Below are positions 18,253 through 27,241 of a DNA stretch of 64,000 nt, piece by piece (within the stretch, counting starts at the first letter, position 1; each line of letters starts with the position of its first letter). A model generated the notes under the pieces. That model had not been told where the DNA came from, made no database searches, and worked only from the letters and a program-made list of their open reading frames with translations. The translations under genes and the position numbers were made by a program. The stretch is from JALYXV01 sp963791545 (GTDB taxonomy: Bacteria > Actinomycetota > Acidimicrobiia > Acidimicrobiales > Palsa-688): assembly GCA_963791545.1 (NCBI GenBank), contig CAWBSR010000018.1:62001-126000 (forward strand). Reading direction: 5' to 3'.

Positions 18253-18909
18253 ATGCACATCGGAGTATTGGGCGGGACCGGCCCCGCCGGTCAGGGTTTG
18301 GCACTGCGCCTGGCGTCGGTCGGTATCCCGGTCACGGTCGGGTCGCGCTCGCACGAGCGGGCGGCCGACATCTGCGGGAAGCTCTGCGCCCAGTGGCTGG
18401 CGTTGGATCTCCAGATCACGCCGGGCGACAACGCCGCCGCGGCGGCCGCCGATCTGGTAGTTGTCGCCACCCCCTGGGAAGCGGCGGCGCCCACCGTCAG
18501 CTCGGTCGCCGGGTTGTTGGCCGGAAAGGTCGTGTTGTCCATGGCCAACGCCCTGACCCGGGTCGGCAACGAGTTCGTTCCCCTGATACCGCCCCGGGGA
18601 TCGGTCGCCGCCTGGGTCCAGGCCGCCGTTCCTGCCGCCCGGGTGGCGGCGGCCCTGCATCACGTCCCGGCCAAAGAGCTGGCTGATCTCAATCACGACA
18701 TGTGCAGCGACGTGCTGGTGTGTTCTGACCACCCGTCGGCCACCCTGGCCGTCAGCGAACTGATCTCCCGGCTCCCCGGGTTGCGGCCTCTGGATGCCGG
18801 CGCCCTGGCCAGCGCCTCCGCCATCGAGGCGTTGACGCCGGTGCTGCTCCAGATCAACACCCGCTACAAAACTCGGGCCTCGATTCGGCTGACCAACATC
18901 AATATCTGA
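18253..18909 (+). CDS. npdG: NADPH-dependent F420 reductase-like protein
   Basis: Probable enzyme moving hydride between NADPH and cofactor F420. The N-terminal Rossmann motif is IGVLGGTGPAGQGLALRLASVG, with VGSRSHERA following as in the Fno/NpdG family, and later LVVVATPWEAAAPTV. Length 218 residues is typical. Its stop overlaps the mshC start (TGATG), so the two are translationally coupled. The association of F420 and mycothiol genes is consistent with an actinobacterium. Confidence 0.85.
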   Translation: MHIGVLGGTGPAGQGLALRLASVGIPVTVGSRSHERAADICGKLCAQWLALDLQITPGDNAAAAAADLVVVATPWEAAAPTVSSVAGLLAGKVVLSMANALTRVGNEFVPLIPPRGSVAAWVQAAVPAARVAAALHHVPAKELADLNHDMCSDVLVCSDHPSATLAVSELISRLPGLRPLDAGALASASAIEALTPVLLQINTRYKTRASIRLTNINI

Positions 18910-20033
18910 TGCGGCTGTTCGAGACGTCGCGGGGGCTCGTGGTTCCGTTCGCCCCGGGGCCGACGGTGACCATGTACACCTGCGGGATCACGCCCTATGA
19001 CGCCGCCCATCTCGGGCACGCCGCGACCTACCTGACCTACGACATCCTCCAGCGGCGCCTCCGTGACCTGGGCCACGTGACCCAGTGCGTCCGCAACGTG
19101 ACCGACGTCGACGACGACATCCTGCGCAAGGCCCGGGAGCTCGGGGTCAACTACCTCGACCTGGCGGCCGAGGAGATGGCTCGCTTCGACGCCGACATGA
19201 AGGCGCTGGGGCTGCTGACGGCGTGGAGCGAGCCCCGGGCCACGTCGGCCATCCCCGACATCCTGGGGTTCATCGGGATGGTCCTCGACTCGGGCCACGC
19301 CTACCAGGCTGGCGGCGGGGTGTACTTCAGCGTGGCGTCGTTCGAGCATTTCGGCGCCGTCAGCCACCTCGACCGGGCGACGATGCTCAAACTGGCCGAG
19401 GAGAACGGGGGCCACCCCGACGATCCCAACAAGCGGGACCCGCTGGACTTCATCCTGTGGCAGCCGTCGGCACCGGGCGAGCCGGCCTGGGAGTCGCTGT
19501 GGGGCCCGGGCCGGCCTGGCTGGCACATCGAGTGCTCGGCGCTGGCCATGCGGGAGCTGGGTACCACCATCGACCTGCACGGCGGGGGCAGCGATTTGAT
19601 CTTCCCGCACCACGAGTGTGAGGCGGCCCAGTCCGAGGCGGCAACCGGCCAGCCGTTCGTCCGCCATTGGATGCACGTCGGGCTGGTACGCCTCGGCGGC
19701 ACCAAGATGTCGAAGTCGCTGCGCAATCTGGTGTTCGTGAGCGACCTGCTCAAGGATTGGGAGCCCGCCGTCATCCGCCTGGCGATCATCGGCCACCACT
19801 ACCGCGGCGCGTGGGACTGGGACGACCGGTGTCTCGAGGAGGCGGCGGCCCGACTGGACGCGTGGCAGGGGGCCGGTTCCGGCTCCGACTCGAATGGCGA
19901 GGTCCTCGAGGCGGTGCGGGCGGCGCTCGACGACGACCTGGACACCCCCGCCGCCCTGGCCGCCGTCGACGAGGCGGCGGCGTCGGGTCGAAATGTGGTG
20001 GCTGCGGCGGCGCTGCTCGGCGTCACGCTTTGA
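18909..20033 (+). CDS. mshC: Cysteine:GlcN-Ins ligase (mycothiol synthesis), CysS homologue
   Basis: Ligase that activates cysteine with ATP and joins it to glucosaminyl-inositol in mycothiol synthesis. The N-terminal signature TCGITPYDAAHLGHAATY carries the HIGH-type motif (HLGH) and is characteristic of MshC rather than CysS. The zinc-site residues GWHIECSA and HHECE and the KMSKS motif are present. At 374 residues it is shorter than CysS (about 460) and lacks most of the tRNA-binding C-terminus. It overlaps npdG at the start and the HIT gene at its end. A second, ordinary cysS would be expected elsewhere in the genome. Confidence 0.8.
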   Translation: MRLFETSRGLVVPFAPGPTVTMYTCGITPYDAAHLGHAATYLTYDILQRRLRDLGHVTQCVRNVTDVDDDILRKARELGVNYLDLAAEEMARFDADMKALGLLTAWSEPRATSAIPDILGFIGMVLDSGHAYQAGGGVYFSVASFEHFGAVSHLDRATMLKLAEENGGHPDDPNKRDPLDFILWQPSAPGEPAWESLWGPGRPGWHIECSALAMRELGTTIDLHGGGSDLIFPHHECEAAQSEAATGQPFVRHWMHVGLVRLGGTKMSKSLRNLVFVSDLLKDWEPAVIRLAIIGHHYRGAWDWDDRCLEEAAARLDAWQGAGSGSDSNGEVLEAVRAALDDDLDTPAALAAVDEAAASGRNVVAAAALLGVTL

Positions 20034-20569
20034 CAGGCCCGGGCCTGGAGCGGCTGTGGGCCGGATGGCGCAGCGCCTTCGTGACCGCAGTAGCCGACGG
20101 TGAGGCCGGGGAAGGCAATCCCGAGTGCGTCTTCTGCGCCATTCTGGCCAGCCGCGGTCCGGATACCGACACCCACATCCTGTGGCGCCACCCAGGCGGG
20201 GGAGCGGTCGCCATCCTCAACCTGTACCCCTATACCAGCGGCCATCTGATGGTGATGCCCACCCGCCACGTGGCTGAGCTGGAGGAGTTGACGGAGGCGG
20301 AGTTGGCTGCGGTGTGGGAGGGCGTGGTCGGGGCCGTCCGGGCGCTCAAGGCCGCCTACCGGCCCGATGCCCTCAACCTGGGCGCCAACCTGGGCCGGGC
20401 CGCCGGTGCCGGCGTCCCCGGCCATTTCCACCTCCATGTGGTGCCCCGGTGGAATGGTGACACCAACTTCATGACCACCGTCGCCGATACCCGGGTGTTG
20501 CCGGAAGCGCTGAGCGACACCGGCGGTCGGCTGCGGGCCGCCTGGCCGGCCCCACCCGCCGGTCCGTAG
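20030..20569 (+). CDS. HIT-family nucleotide hydrolase/phosphorylase (AP4A type)
   Basis: Histidine-triad protein. The family start LERLWAGWRSAFV follows a TTG start at 20030 that overlaps the mshC stop (TTGA). A zinc-type pair (CVFC) is at about residue 40 and the triad HFHLHVVPRW near residue 137. The mycobacterial orthologue upstream of pgsA (Rv2613c) is an AP4A phosphorylase, so that activity is plausible. Here the pgsA gene lies about 3.4 kb further on, separated by other genes. Confidence 0.88.
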   Translation: MTGPGLERLWAGWRSAFVTAVADGEAGEGNPECVFCAILASRGPDTDTHILWRHPGGGAVAILNLYPYTSGHLMVMPTRHVAELEELTEAELAAVWEGVVGAVRALKAAYRPDALNLGANLGRAAGAGVPGHFHLHVVPRWNGDTNFMTTVADTRVLPEALSDTGGRLRAAWPAPPAGP

Positions 20570-20581
20570 GCTCCGCCCACC

Positions 20582-21169
20582 ATGGCCGACGAAACCGACA
20601 CGCCTCCCACTTCCGAGACGCCCGAGCCGGCGCCGCCGGTGGCAGTGGCGCCCGGGCCCGGGGTCCTCCCGGGGGGGCCTGCCGATGGGGAACACCGCGA
20701 CGAGCTGCCCGAGGAGCTGGATGCCAGTAGCTACGTCGGGCCCTACACCTTCCCCAACAACAACCGACGGCGCATTTCCGGGCTGATCCTGGCGGCGAGC
20801 GGCATGATCTGCGTCGGTCTCTACCTGATCCGGGGTACCGGGGTGCTGGTCAACCAGGGCTTGTTCTACGGCGGGCTGTTCCTGCTGGCCCTCGCCTGCT
20901 ACCACTTTGCCTCCGGCGTCACCTTGCGGGTCAACGAAACCGACGCCCTGGTGGCGGCTACCAAGAAGGTCGGGTTCACGGTCGGTCACGCCTCGGCCCA
21001 ACTGAGCTGGCGGGGCCTCATCTCTCACCCCACCTGGCGGATCCTGTTGTACTCCGCCGACGACCCCCCCAAGAAGCGGGCCCTGGTGCTTGTCGACGGC
21101 GTGGTTGGGACCGTCGGCGACCACCTGGTCGAAGACAATCCCGAGGATTGGTCGTCCATGGACCGCTGA
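20582..21169 (+). CDS. Membrane protein of unknown function
   Basis: A 195-residue protein starting 12 nt after the HIT gene, so probably in the same operon. The first 60 residues are rich in Pro, Glu and Ala. Two hydrophobic helices follow (about residues 67-82 and 95-113). The C-terminal 80 residues are soluble and hydrophilic with a conserved-looking YSADDPPKKRALVLVDGV stretch. No family could be named by eye. Confidence 0.72.
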   Translation: MADETDTPPTSETPEPAPPVAVAPGPGVLPGGPADGEHRDELPEELDASSYVGPYTFPNNNRRRISGLILAASGMICVGLYLIRGTGVLVNQGLFYGGLFLLALACYHFASGVTLRVNETDALVAATKKVGFTVGHASAQLSWRGLISHPTWRILLYSADDPPKKRALVLVDGVVGTVGDHLVEDNPEDWSSMDR

Positions 21170-21242
21170 GGGGCCCGCGGGCGTGGCCTCCCCGCCGCCG
21201 CGATCGGGGACACGGGGCCGGCTGGGATCGGGTGACTGAGAG

Positions 21243-21683
21243 CTAGGCGGGCATCCGCCGGTTGATCATGGCGCTGGCCGAGGTGCCGCGCCCCGAGATA
21301 TACAGCGGGAAGCTTCCCAGGCCGGGAGCGGTCACGGTGTAGATCCCCGGCGGCAACGCCTTGGTCACCTGGAAAGCGACCGAAAACACGTCGCCGCTCA
21401 TCGGCTTGGTCGTTGGTTTGACCAGGTTGGTGACTTTCACCACCTTGAGGGCGGTCCCGGCACCGCCGCCGCGTGCCGCGGCCTGCACGGTGCGATTGGT
21501 GAGCGAATTCCAGCTCGTGAGGGCATAGGGCGCCAACGGGGCGAATGTCGCCGCCGCCGCTGCCGTCTCGCCGAGCATGACCGCCGCGCCGGGAACGACC
21601 ACGGCTGTCAGGAGGGTGGCACCCCAACCCAGGAAGCCGCGTCGGGTGACCTGCTGTGAACCCGGGTTGTCGATGTCGCCCAC
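21243..21683 (-). CDS. Tat-exported protein with DUF6916-like domain
   Basis: Secreted protein with a twin-arginine signal: TRRGFLGWG followed by a hydrophobic run and an Ala-rich cleavage region. The mature part (about 100 residues) resembles the DUF6916 pattern, ending in LGSFPLYISGRG. The start GTG 21683 is chosen because it gives a normal-length leader; four 13-bp repeats lie immediately upstream. Function unknown. Confidence 0.68.
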   Translation of the reverse strand: MGDIDNPGSQQVTRRGFLGWGATLLTAVVVPGAAVMLGETAAAAATFAPLAPYALTSWNSLTNRTVQAAARGGGAGTALKVVKVTNLVKPTTKPMSGDVFSVAFQVTKALPPGIYTVTAPGLGSFPLYISGRGTSASAMINRRMPA

Positions 21684-21689
21684 TGTTGC

Positions 21690-21741
21690 GCCCCCACGTT
21701 TCGCCCCCACGTTTCGCCCCCACGTTTCGCCCCCGCATTTC
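21690..21741. repeat. Four 13-bp tandem repeats upstream of the Tat protein gene
   Basis: Three identical units GCCCCCACGTTTC and one variant stand head to tail, ending 7 bp before the GTG start at 21683. On the coding strand the unit reads GAAACGTGGGGGC, so it lies in the leader or promoter. G-rich parts could pair with 16S rRNA, but this is speculative. Confidence 0.85.
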
Positions 21742-21819
21742 GCACGATGCCAGCATGTTGTTGCTATGTCAAGCACTCGGGCTCGCCGTTGGCGACGATC
21801 GGGTGATATATACCGAGAT

Positions 21820-23883
21820 TCAAGAAGATGCGGTGTCCCGGCGCACCTTGTCGAACAAGTGTTGGGGCAGGGGGTCGTAGTGGTCGTGGGTGGCGCTGAA
21901 GTGGCCCCGGCCCCCGGTGATCGACCGTAGGTCGATGGCGTAGCGAAGCAACTCCGACGTGGGCACGGTAGCGGTGACCATCGACTCTCCGTCTTCGCCC
22001 TGCTCGGTTCCCTGGACCCGGCCGCGACGGGAATTGAGATCGCCCATCACGTCTCCCTGATAGGCGGGGGGAACGGTGACCTCGAGCAGCGAGATCGGCT
22101 CCAGTAACACCGGGCCCGCCTTGGCCATGGCGTCACGGAACCCGACCGATCCCGCCATCTTGAAACTCATCTCGGAGCTATCGACGGGGTGGAACTTGCC
22201 GTCGAAGCAGGTGACCTTGACATCGACCACCGGATAGCCGAACACCCCGCTTCTGGACATCGTCTCCTCGATGCCCTTCTGCACCGCCGGGATGAACTGT
22301 CGGGGGATGGCCCCACCCACGATGTGGTCCACGAACTCGAACCCGCCGCCCCGGGGGAGCGGCTCGACCCGCAGGAAGGCGACGCCGAACTGACCGTGGC
22401 CGCCGGTCTGTTTCTTGTACTTGCCTTCTGCCTCGGCGGTGCCGCTGATGGTCTCCCGGTAGGCGACGATCACGTCCTCGGTCTCCACCTCGACACCGAA
22501 CTTGCGCGACAGGCGTTCGGTGGCGATGGCCAGGTGGGCCTCGCCCATCCCCGACAGGAGGGTCTGATGGGTCTCGTCGTCCCGACGGACGGTGAGGGCC
22601 GGGTCTTCTTCCCGGATGCGGTGCAGCGCCGTCATCAGCTTGTCCTCGTCGCCCTTGGACTTGGGCCGGATGGCGACCGACAGCACCGGCGCCACGACGG
22701 GCGGGCGGGGGACGACAACCGGCGTGCCCCGGGGGGCCAGGGTGTCGCCTGTCGTGACGTCGCCCAGCTTGGCGACAGCCGCCAGGTCGCCCGCCGGGAC
22801 CTCGTTGACGGCGACCTGCTCCTTGCCCCGGAGGGTGAACAGTCCGTGCAGCTTCTCGTCGGCGTGGGTCCGGGGGTTGGTGAGCACGGCGTCGGGGCGG
22901 ATGGTGCCCGACAGCACCTTGAACAGGGAGATCTTGCCCACGTAGGGGTCCGCCAGGGTCTTGAAGACCGCGGCCAGGGGCTGGCCGCCGGGGTCGGGCC
23001 TGATCTCGGTGCGATGGTCTCCGGCCGTCACCTGGGCCCCGGGGCGGTCGAGCGGCGAGGGCCCGATCTCGCAGATGAACGTAGCCAGGCGGTCGATGGC
23101 GATGTCCTTGGCGGCCGACCCGCACAGCACCGGGAAGACCTGGGCCGAGGCGACGCCGTGGGCGAGGGTCTCCTCCAGTTCCTTGAAGTCGGGTACGTCG
23201 CCGTCCAGGTAGCGCTCCATCAGGTCGTCGTCGGCCACCACGATGCCCTCGATCAGGGACTCGTGGACCTCGCGCTCCTGGGCCTCCATGTCGGCGGGGA
23301 TCGGCCCCGTCGTAGGCTTGCCGCCGTCGTAGGTGATCGCCGTGTCGGATAGCAGGTCGGCCACCCCGACGAAGCCCGCCTCCTCGCCGATAGGCAGTTC
23401 GAGGGGGGCGATGCCGGCACCGAAGGTCTGCTGCAACTGCTCCAGGGTGCGACTGAAACTGGCCCGTTCCCGATCCAGCTTATTGACAAAGATGAGGCGG
23501 GGGAGTCCCAGCTTGGCCGCCGCCTTCCACATCAGCTCGGTCTGAACCTCCACGCCTTCCACCGCGCTCACCACGAAGACGACCAGGTCGGCGACCCGCA
23601 ACGCCGCCATGGTGTCGGTCCCGAAGTCCGAGTACCCGGGGCAGTCGAGGAGGTTGACCTTGTGGTCATGCCATTCGAAGGGCGCCAGAGCGACCGAGAC
23701 TGAAATGCGACGCTTGATCTCCTCGGCGTCGAAATCCGAGACCGTCGTTCCATCCTCGACCCGGCCCTTGCGGCTGATCGCCCCGGCGGCGAACAGAAGT
23801 GCCTCGGCCGTGGTCGTCTTCCCTGCCCCACCGTGCCCGACCAGTGCCACATTGCGGATCTTCGACGGAGGGAAGGTCTTCAC
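21820..23883 (-). CDS. fusA2: Elongation factor G-like GTPase (EF-G2 type)
   Basis: Paralogue of translation elongation factor G. GTPase motifs: G1 GHGGAGKTTT (about 15-24), G3 DCPG, G4 NKLD. The remaining EF-G domains II-V follow to a total of 687 residues, ending LPQHLFDKVRRD. The G1 sequence GHGGAGKT, instead of the AHIDAGKT of canonical EF-G, together with its isolation from the str operon, places it in the EF-G2 group (as Rv0120c), whose exact role is unclear. The start is GTG 23883. Confidence 0.9.
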   Translation of the reverse strand: MKTFPPSKIRNVALVGHGGAGKTTTAEALLFAAGAISRKGRVEDGTTVSDFDAEEIKRRISVSVALAPFEWHDHKVNLLDCPGYSDFGTDTMAALRVADLVVFVVSAVEGVEVQTELMWKAAAKLGLPRLIFVNKLDRERASFSRTLEQLQQTFGAGIAPLELPIGEEAGFVGVADLLSDTAITYDGGKPTTGPIPADMEAQEREVHESLIEGIVVADDDLMERYLDGDVPDFKELEETLAHGVASAQVFPVLCGSAAKDIAIDRLATFICEIGPSPLDRPGAQVTAGDHRTEIRPDPGGQPLAAVFKTLADPYVGKISLFKVLSGTIRPDAVLTNPRTHADEKLHGLFTLRGKEQVAVNEVPAGDLAAVAKLGDVTTGDTLAPRGTPVVVPRPPVVAPVLSVAIRPKSKGDEDKLMTALHRIREEDPALTVRRDDETHQTLLSGMGEAHLAIATERLSRKFGVEVETEDVIVAYRETISGTAEAEGKYKKQTGGHGQFGVAFLRVEPLPRGGGFEFVDHIVGGAIPRQFIPAVQKGIEETMSRSGVFGYPVVDVKVTCFDGKFHPVDSSEMSFKMAGSVGFRDAMAKAGPVLLEPISLLEVTVPPAYQGDVMGDLNSRRGRVQGTEQGEDGESMVTATVPTSELLRYAIDLRSITGGRGHFSATHDHYDPLPQHLFDKVRRDTASS

Positions 23884-24014
23884 AGGTTGTACCTCGCTCG
23901 ATGGTTAGGTGTCGGTTGCGACCGGTGGCAACCCGGCGCCGGAGAGGATTCGGACAGCCTAACGACCACCGGTGATACGGTGATGGGCAACTTTCGCGAG
24001 CATCAGGAGTAATT

Positions 24015-25049
24015 GTGTTCGACGGACGGTTCCGTTCCAGCGTCGACAAGGGCGTTGGCCCGATTGGCTCGGCGCTCGGGCGGACCGGGCTCTCGCCCGA
24101 CCATCTGACCGCCCTGGGCCTGGTCATGGCGGTGCCGGCGGCTGTCGCCATCGGCACCGGCCGGCTGACCCTGGGCCTGATTCTGCTCATCTTGTCGGCC
24201 GTCCCCGACCTCCTGGATGGTGCCTTGGCCAAGGCCAGCGGTACCGCATCCAGGCGGGGAGCCTTCTTCGACTCGGTGTCCGATCGGGTCACCGACGCCG
24301 TGATCATGGGCGGGGTGGCGTGGTATCTCCAGACGTCGCGGCACGGTCATGTGGCGCTGCTGCCCTACGGGATCCTGGCGGTGTCGACCCTTATCTCCTA
24401 CCAGCGGGCCAAGGCGGAGTCTCTCGGGTTCGACGCCAAGGGCGGGCTCATGGAGCGCGCCGAGCGGATCATCTTGTTGTGCATCGGTTTGGTTGCCCCC
24501 GTGATCCTCGTTCCCATCCTCTGGGTCATGCTGATCCTGACGGCGGCCACCGCGGTGCAACGCTTCGCCAAGGTGTGGCGCCAGGCCACCGTGGCCATCG
24601 AGACGGAACGGATCGAGCCAGCCGAGGCCGAGGCCGAGGCCGAGGCGGAAGGCGCCGTCCCGATCGGCCCCCAGACCGGAGTTCCCGATCCTGGAGTCCG
24701 GGTGCGGGGACAGGCCGGGCCGGCGCCGCTACATCCGGTCGCGGGACGCCCGGCTGACACCGGCCAGATCCACGGAAGCACCGGCGCCGGGGACCCCGAC
24801 GGTGGCGCCGCCGACTCCTCGGCGGCCATGGCCGAACGGTGGCGAGCCTGGCGCCAGCAGTCCGCAGCCCGCCAAGGCGGCAGCGGAATGGCGTCCTCGC
24901 CGCGCCCGGGAGGGATCGCGCACGAGAGCGACGGTCCCCGTCGGTCCACCCGTTGGGAGGAGAGGCGGGCCGCCCGTCTCCGGCCCGACTCTGATCCCAA
25001 GCGCGGCTCCGGAGCCTCCGGACGCCGGCACGGCACCCGGCGACCCTGA
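24015..25049 (+). CDS. pgsA: CDP-alcohol phosphatidyltransferase (phosphatidylinositol phosphate synthase type)
   Basis: Membrane enzyme making phosphatidylinositol (phosphate) from CDP-diacylglycerol, the base for PIMs. The GTG start at 24015 has a good ribosome site (AGGAG, 24006-24010). The signature DLLDGALAK-16-FFDSVSD matches DGxxAR...GxxxDxxxD with Lys in place of the usual Arg. About five membrane helices occupy residues 1-190. The C-terminal 150 residues are unusual: an Ala-Glu run, then a hydrophilic, Arg/Pro/Ser-rich tail not normal in this family (about 220 residues). Followed by proline-coding repeats and the acyltransferase, as in mycobacterial PIM loci. Confidence 0.87.
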   Translation: MFDGRFRSSVDKGVGPIGSALGRTGLSPDHLTALGLVMAVPAAVAIGTGRLTLGLILLILSAVPDLLDGALAKASGTASRRGAFFDSVSDRVTDAVIMGGVAWYLQTSRHGHVALLPYGILAVSTLISYQRAKAESLGFDAKGGLMERAERIILLCIGLVAPVILVPILWVMLILTAATAVQRFAKVWRQATVAIETERIEPAEAEAEAEAEGAVPIGPQTGVPDPGVRVRGQAGPAPLHPVAGRPADTGQIHGSTGAGDPDGGAADSSAAMAERWRAWRQQSAARQGGSGMASSPRPGGIAHESDGPRRSTRWEERRAARLRPDSDPKRGSGASGRRHGTRRP

Positions 25050-25050
25050 C

Positions 25051-25240
25051 CACCCCGCCGGCGCCAGGCGTCGCCCCTGATCCCGCCCCGCCGGGCGCCG
25101 CTCCTGATCCCACGCCGCCGGCGCCAGGCGTCGCCCCAGATCCCGCCCCGCCGGGCGCCGCTCCTGATCCCACGCCGCCGGCGCCAAACGTCGCCCCAGA
25201 TCCCGCCCCGCCGGGCGCCGCTCCTGATCCCACCCCGCCG
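25051..25240 (+). repeat. 60-bp tandem repeat between pgsA and acyltransferase gene
   Basis: Two complete 60-bp copies (25079-25138, 25139-25198) are flanked by partial copies. In the frame of the downstream acyltransferase the unit reads as a Pro/Ala-rich peptide (APDPAPPGAAPDPTPP), but no ATG, GTG or TTG occurs in that frame before 25241. Either an N-terminal linker has lost its start or the repeat is non-coding. Confidence 0.88.
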
Positions 25241-26233
25241 GTGGTGACGCCGCATTCCCGAGCATCGGGGAACTCTCATGGTGCATCCTCGCCGGCCCGC
25301 CACTTCCCCCGGCTGCCACCCGTTTCCGTGCTCGCCTACCGGGGTGGCGCCGCGGTGGCCCACCGGCTCCCGGGGTCGCTGGTGGAAGCTGTCGCTTCCA
25401 GCGTTGCAGTCGCGGCCTCCCGCCGGCGGGCCGGCCTCATGCGGCGCCGGGAGATGGTCGCCCGGCACATGCGCAGGGCCTTGGGGCCCGGGGTGAGCAG
25501 TCGCGCCGTCGATGCCGCGGTTGACGCCGCCTTCTCCTCCTACGCCCGGTACTGGGCGGAGTCGCTGCGTCTACCGGGATCGTCCCCCGCCCAGATCGAC
25601 GCGGGTATGTCGTGGGAGGGAATCGGCCGCATCTCCCGCGCCGTCCACGACGGGCGGGGCGCCATCCTGGCGCTGCCCCACCTCGGCGGTTGGGAATGGG
25701 GCGGCTTCTGGATGGTCCAGCAGGGTTTCCCCATGACGGTGGTCGTGGAGGCCCTCGAACCACCGGAGCTGTTCGAATGGTTCGTGAGTTTTCGCCGCAG
25801 CCTTGGCATGGAGGTGGTCGCGGTCGGCCCTGGGGCTGCGATGGCCGTGGTTCGGGCTTTGCGGGCGGGCGGAGTGGTGTGCCTGCTCTGCGATCGCAAC
25901 GTCGGTGCCTCAGGAGGCGTCGAAGTGGACTTCTTTGGCGAGCGGACCGAGCTGCCGGCTGGTCCCGCCACGCTGGCCATGCGGACCGGCGCCGCCCTCC
26001 TACCTTCGGCGGTGTACTTTAATGGCCCGGGCGAGGGGCACCTGGCCGTAGTGCGGCCCGAGATTCGACCCCGGCCCATGGCCAGGGGCGCCGGTTCCGC
26101 CGCGACCAGAGCGGAGGCGGCCCGGGTGACTCAGGTCCTGGCCGGGGAACTCGAGGTGCTCATCCGACGCGACCCGACGCAATGGCATCTGATGCAGCCC
26201 AACTGGCCCAGTGACCCGGGGTACGGGCGTTAG
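25241..26233 (+). CDS. Phosphatidylinositol mannoside acyltransferase-like protein
   Basis: Member of the HtrB/LpxL-like lysophospholipid acyltransferase family; the mycobacterial orthologue at this place is the PIM acyltransferase PatA (Rv2611c). The catalytic HxxxxE motif is LPHLGGWEWGG, about two fifths into the protein; CLLCDRNV and GERTELPAGPATLAMRTGAALLP follow as in the family. Homology begins near SVLAYRGGAA, so GTG 25327 may be the true start; GTG 25241 is the longest form. It lies between pgsA and pimA, consistent with a role in PIM acylation. Confidence 0.83.
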   Translation: MVTPHSRASGNSHGASSPARHFPRLPPVSVLAYRGGAAVAHRLPGSLVEAVASSVAVAASRRRAGLMRRREMVARHMRRALGPGVSSRAVDAAVDAAFSSYARYWAESLRLPGSSPAQIDAGMSWEGIGRISRAVHDGRGAILALPHLGGWEWGGFWMVQQGFPMTVVVEALEPPELFEWFVSFRRSLGMEVVAVGPGAAMAVVRALRAGGVVCLLCDRNVGASGGVEVDFFGERTELPAGPATLAMRTGAALLPSAVYFNGPGEGHLAVVRPEIRPRPMARGAGSAATRAEAARVTQVLAGELEVLIRRDPTQWHLMQPNWPSDPGYGR

Positions 26234-26326
26234 TGCTGGTCCGCCTCCCCGACGACCACCGAACCACACGTTTGGGCTCGACAGAGACGCCGAGGTCATG
26301 TTGTATCGAGACGAGAAGGGGTACAA

Positions 26327-26701
26327 GTCCTCCCGGCCGGCGCCCCGCTCCCTTCGTCCCAGGGTGGCCTTCATCAGTTCATCGACGAGGGCATCCCGCT
26401 CCGCCTCGAGGGCCTCGTGGTGGCTGGTGTCTGACCACCCTTCGGCCTCGGCGATCTCGGCCTCCAGGTCGCCCAGCCGGCGGCGATAGGCGTCGAGGGC
26501 TGTGGCGTCGAGGGGCGCTCCAAGGGCCGACTGTTCGACGTGCCGGAGCCGGCTGACACCAGATCGATGGCGGCCACCGGGTATCCCGGGCCGGCGGAGC
26601 GGTTCTCGCAGGTAGAAGTAACCCTTGAGGGCCTTGACCGGAACCGGCCGGTCGACCGGCCCGACCAGCCAGAAACCGTCGCCGCTAGGCCTGAAGCGTA
26701 T
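26327..26701 (-). pseudogene. Decayed C-terminal part of an AAA/LuxR-type regulator
   Basis: On the minus strand this stretch encodes about 125 residues matching a pattern common in large actinobacterial ATPase/LuxR regulators: a GDGFWLV...KALKGYFYL segment, then LDATALDAYRRRLGDLEAEI, and HHEALEAERDALVDELMKAT. The N-terminal ATPase part is missing, and after LGRRERGAGRE the similarity stops before the normal end. No credible start exists. It lies alone in a 1-kb region without intact genes, so it is read as a relic. Confidence 0.55.
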
Positions 26702-26901
26702 TCGCCCGTGGGAGCCTGGACACCCGTTAGGCGTGAATCGCCGGGGAACGCCGTAGCCCGGGTGGTTACGGACCGGTATCGGGCCGTGGAACTCGACGTC
26801 GCTACTGACCAACCACCCGGTGGTCGGGAGGGCCATCGCACCGAATCGGACGCGGCCCGTGTGTTCCCCCCGGTGATCTCGCACCGGCGACTTGATCCGC
26901 A

Positions 26902-26964
26902 ACCCACGGAACCCACGGAACCCACGGAAGCCACGGAAGCCACGGAGCCCACGGAACCCACGGA
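26902..26964. repeat. Seven 9-bp tandem repeats
   Basis: Units of ACCCACGGA with A/G and C/G variants run head to tail in the gene-free region 26234-27241. They could be translated as Pro-Thr-Glu (plus) or Arg-Gly-Phe (minus) repeats, but no gene there is convincing. Confidence 0.88.
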
Positions 26965-27007
26965 ACGGCCACGGCATCGAACCAACCGGCGAGGTGACGC
27001 CGCCCGG

Positions 27008-27059
27008 AAGCGTTTTGCCAAAAAGTGTTGTCCTGACACCACTTTTTGGCAAAACGCTT
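27008..27059. repeat. Perfect 20-bp inverted repeat with 12-nt loop
   Basis: Arms 27008-27027 and 27040-27059 are exact reverse complements (beginning AAGCGTTTTGCC) around the loop TTGTCCTGACAC. The arms are much richer in A/T than the surroundings and have no terminal T-run. This could be a relic of a mobile element end, a MITE-like hairpin or a protein-binding site. Between this and 27241 nothing else was recognised. Confidence 0.9.
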
Positions 27060-27241
27060 ACCGAGCTTTACGGACCGAGCCGACCTGGAGGGTGGCGCCA
27101 GTCCGACCGGACGATCACCTTCAACTACCCCAACACCAGGGTCGATACCCTGCTGTGCCTTCGTCGTCATCGCCGTTCATCGTCGATGTTTCCGGTAGCG
27201 GGCCCTACGGCCTGCGGGCCCGCGCCCGCGCCGGCAGGGCG

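Noticed and set aside
22189..23352. Open frame opposite the EF-G-like gene
   Set aside because: Antisense shadow; the GTPase motifs are on the minus strand.
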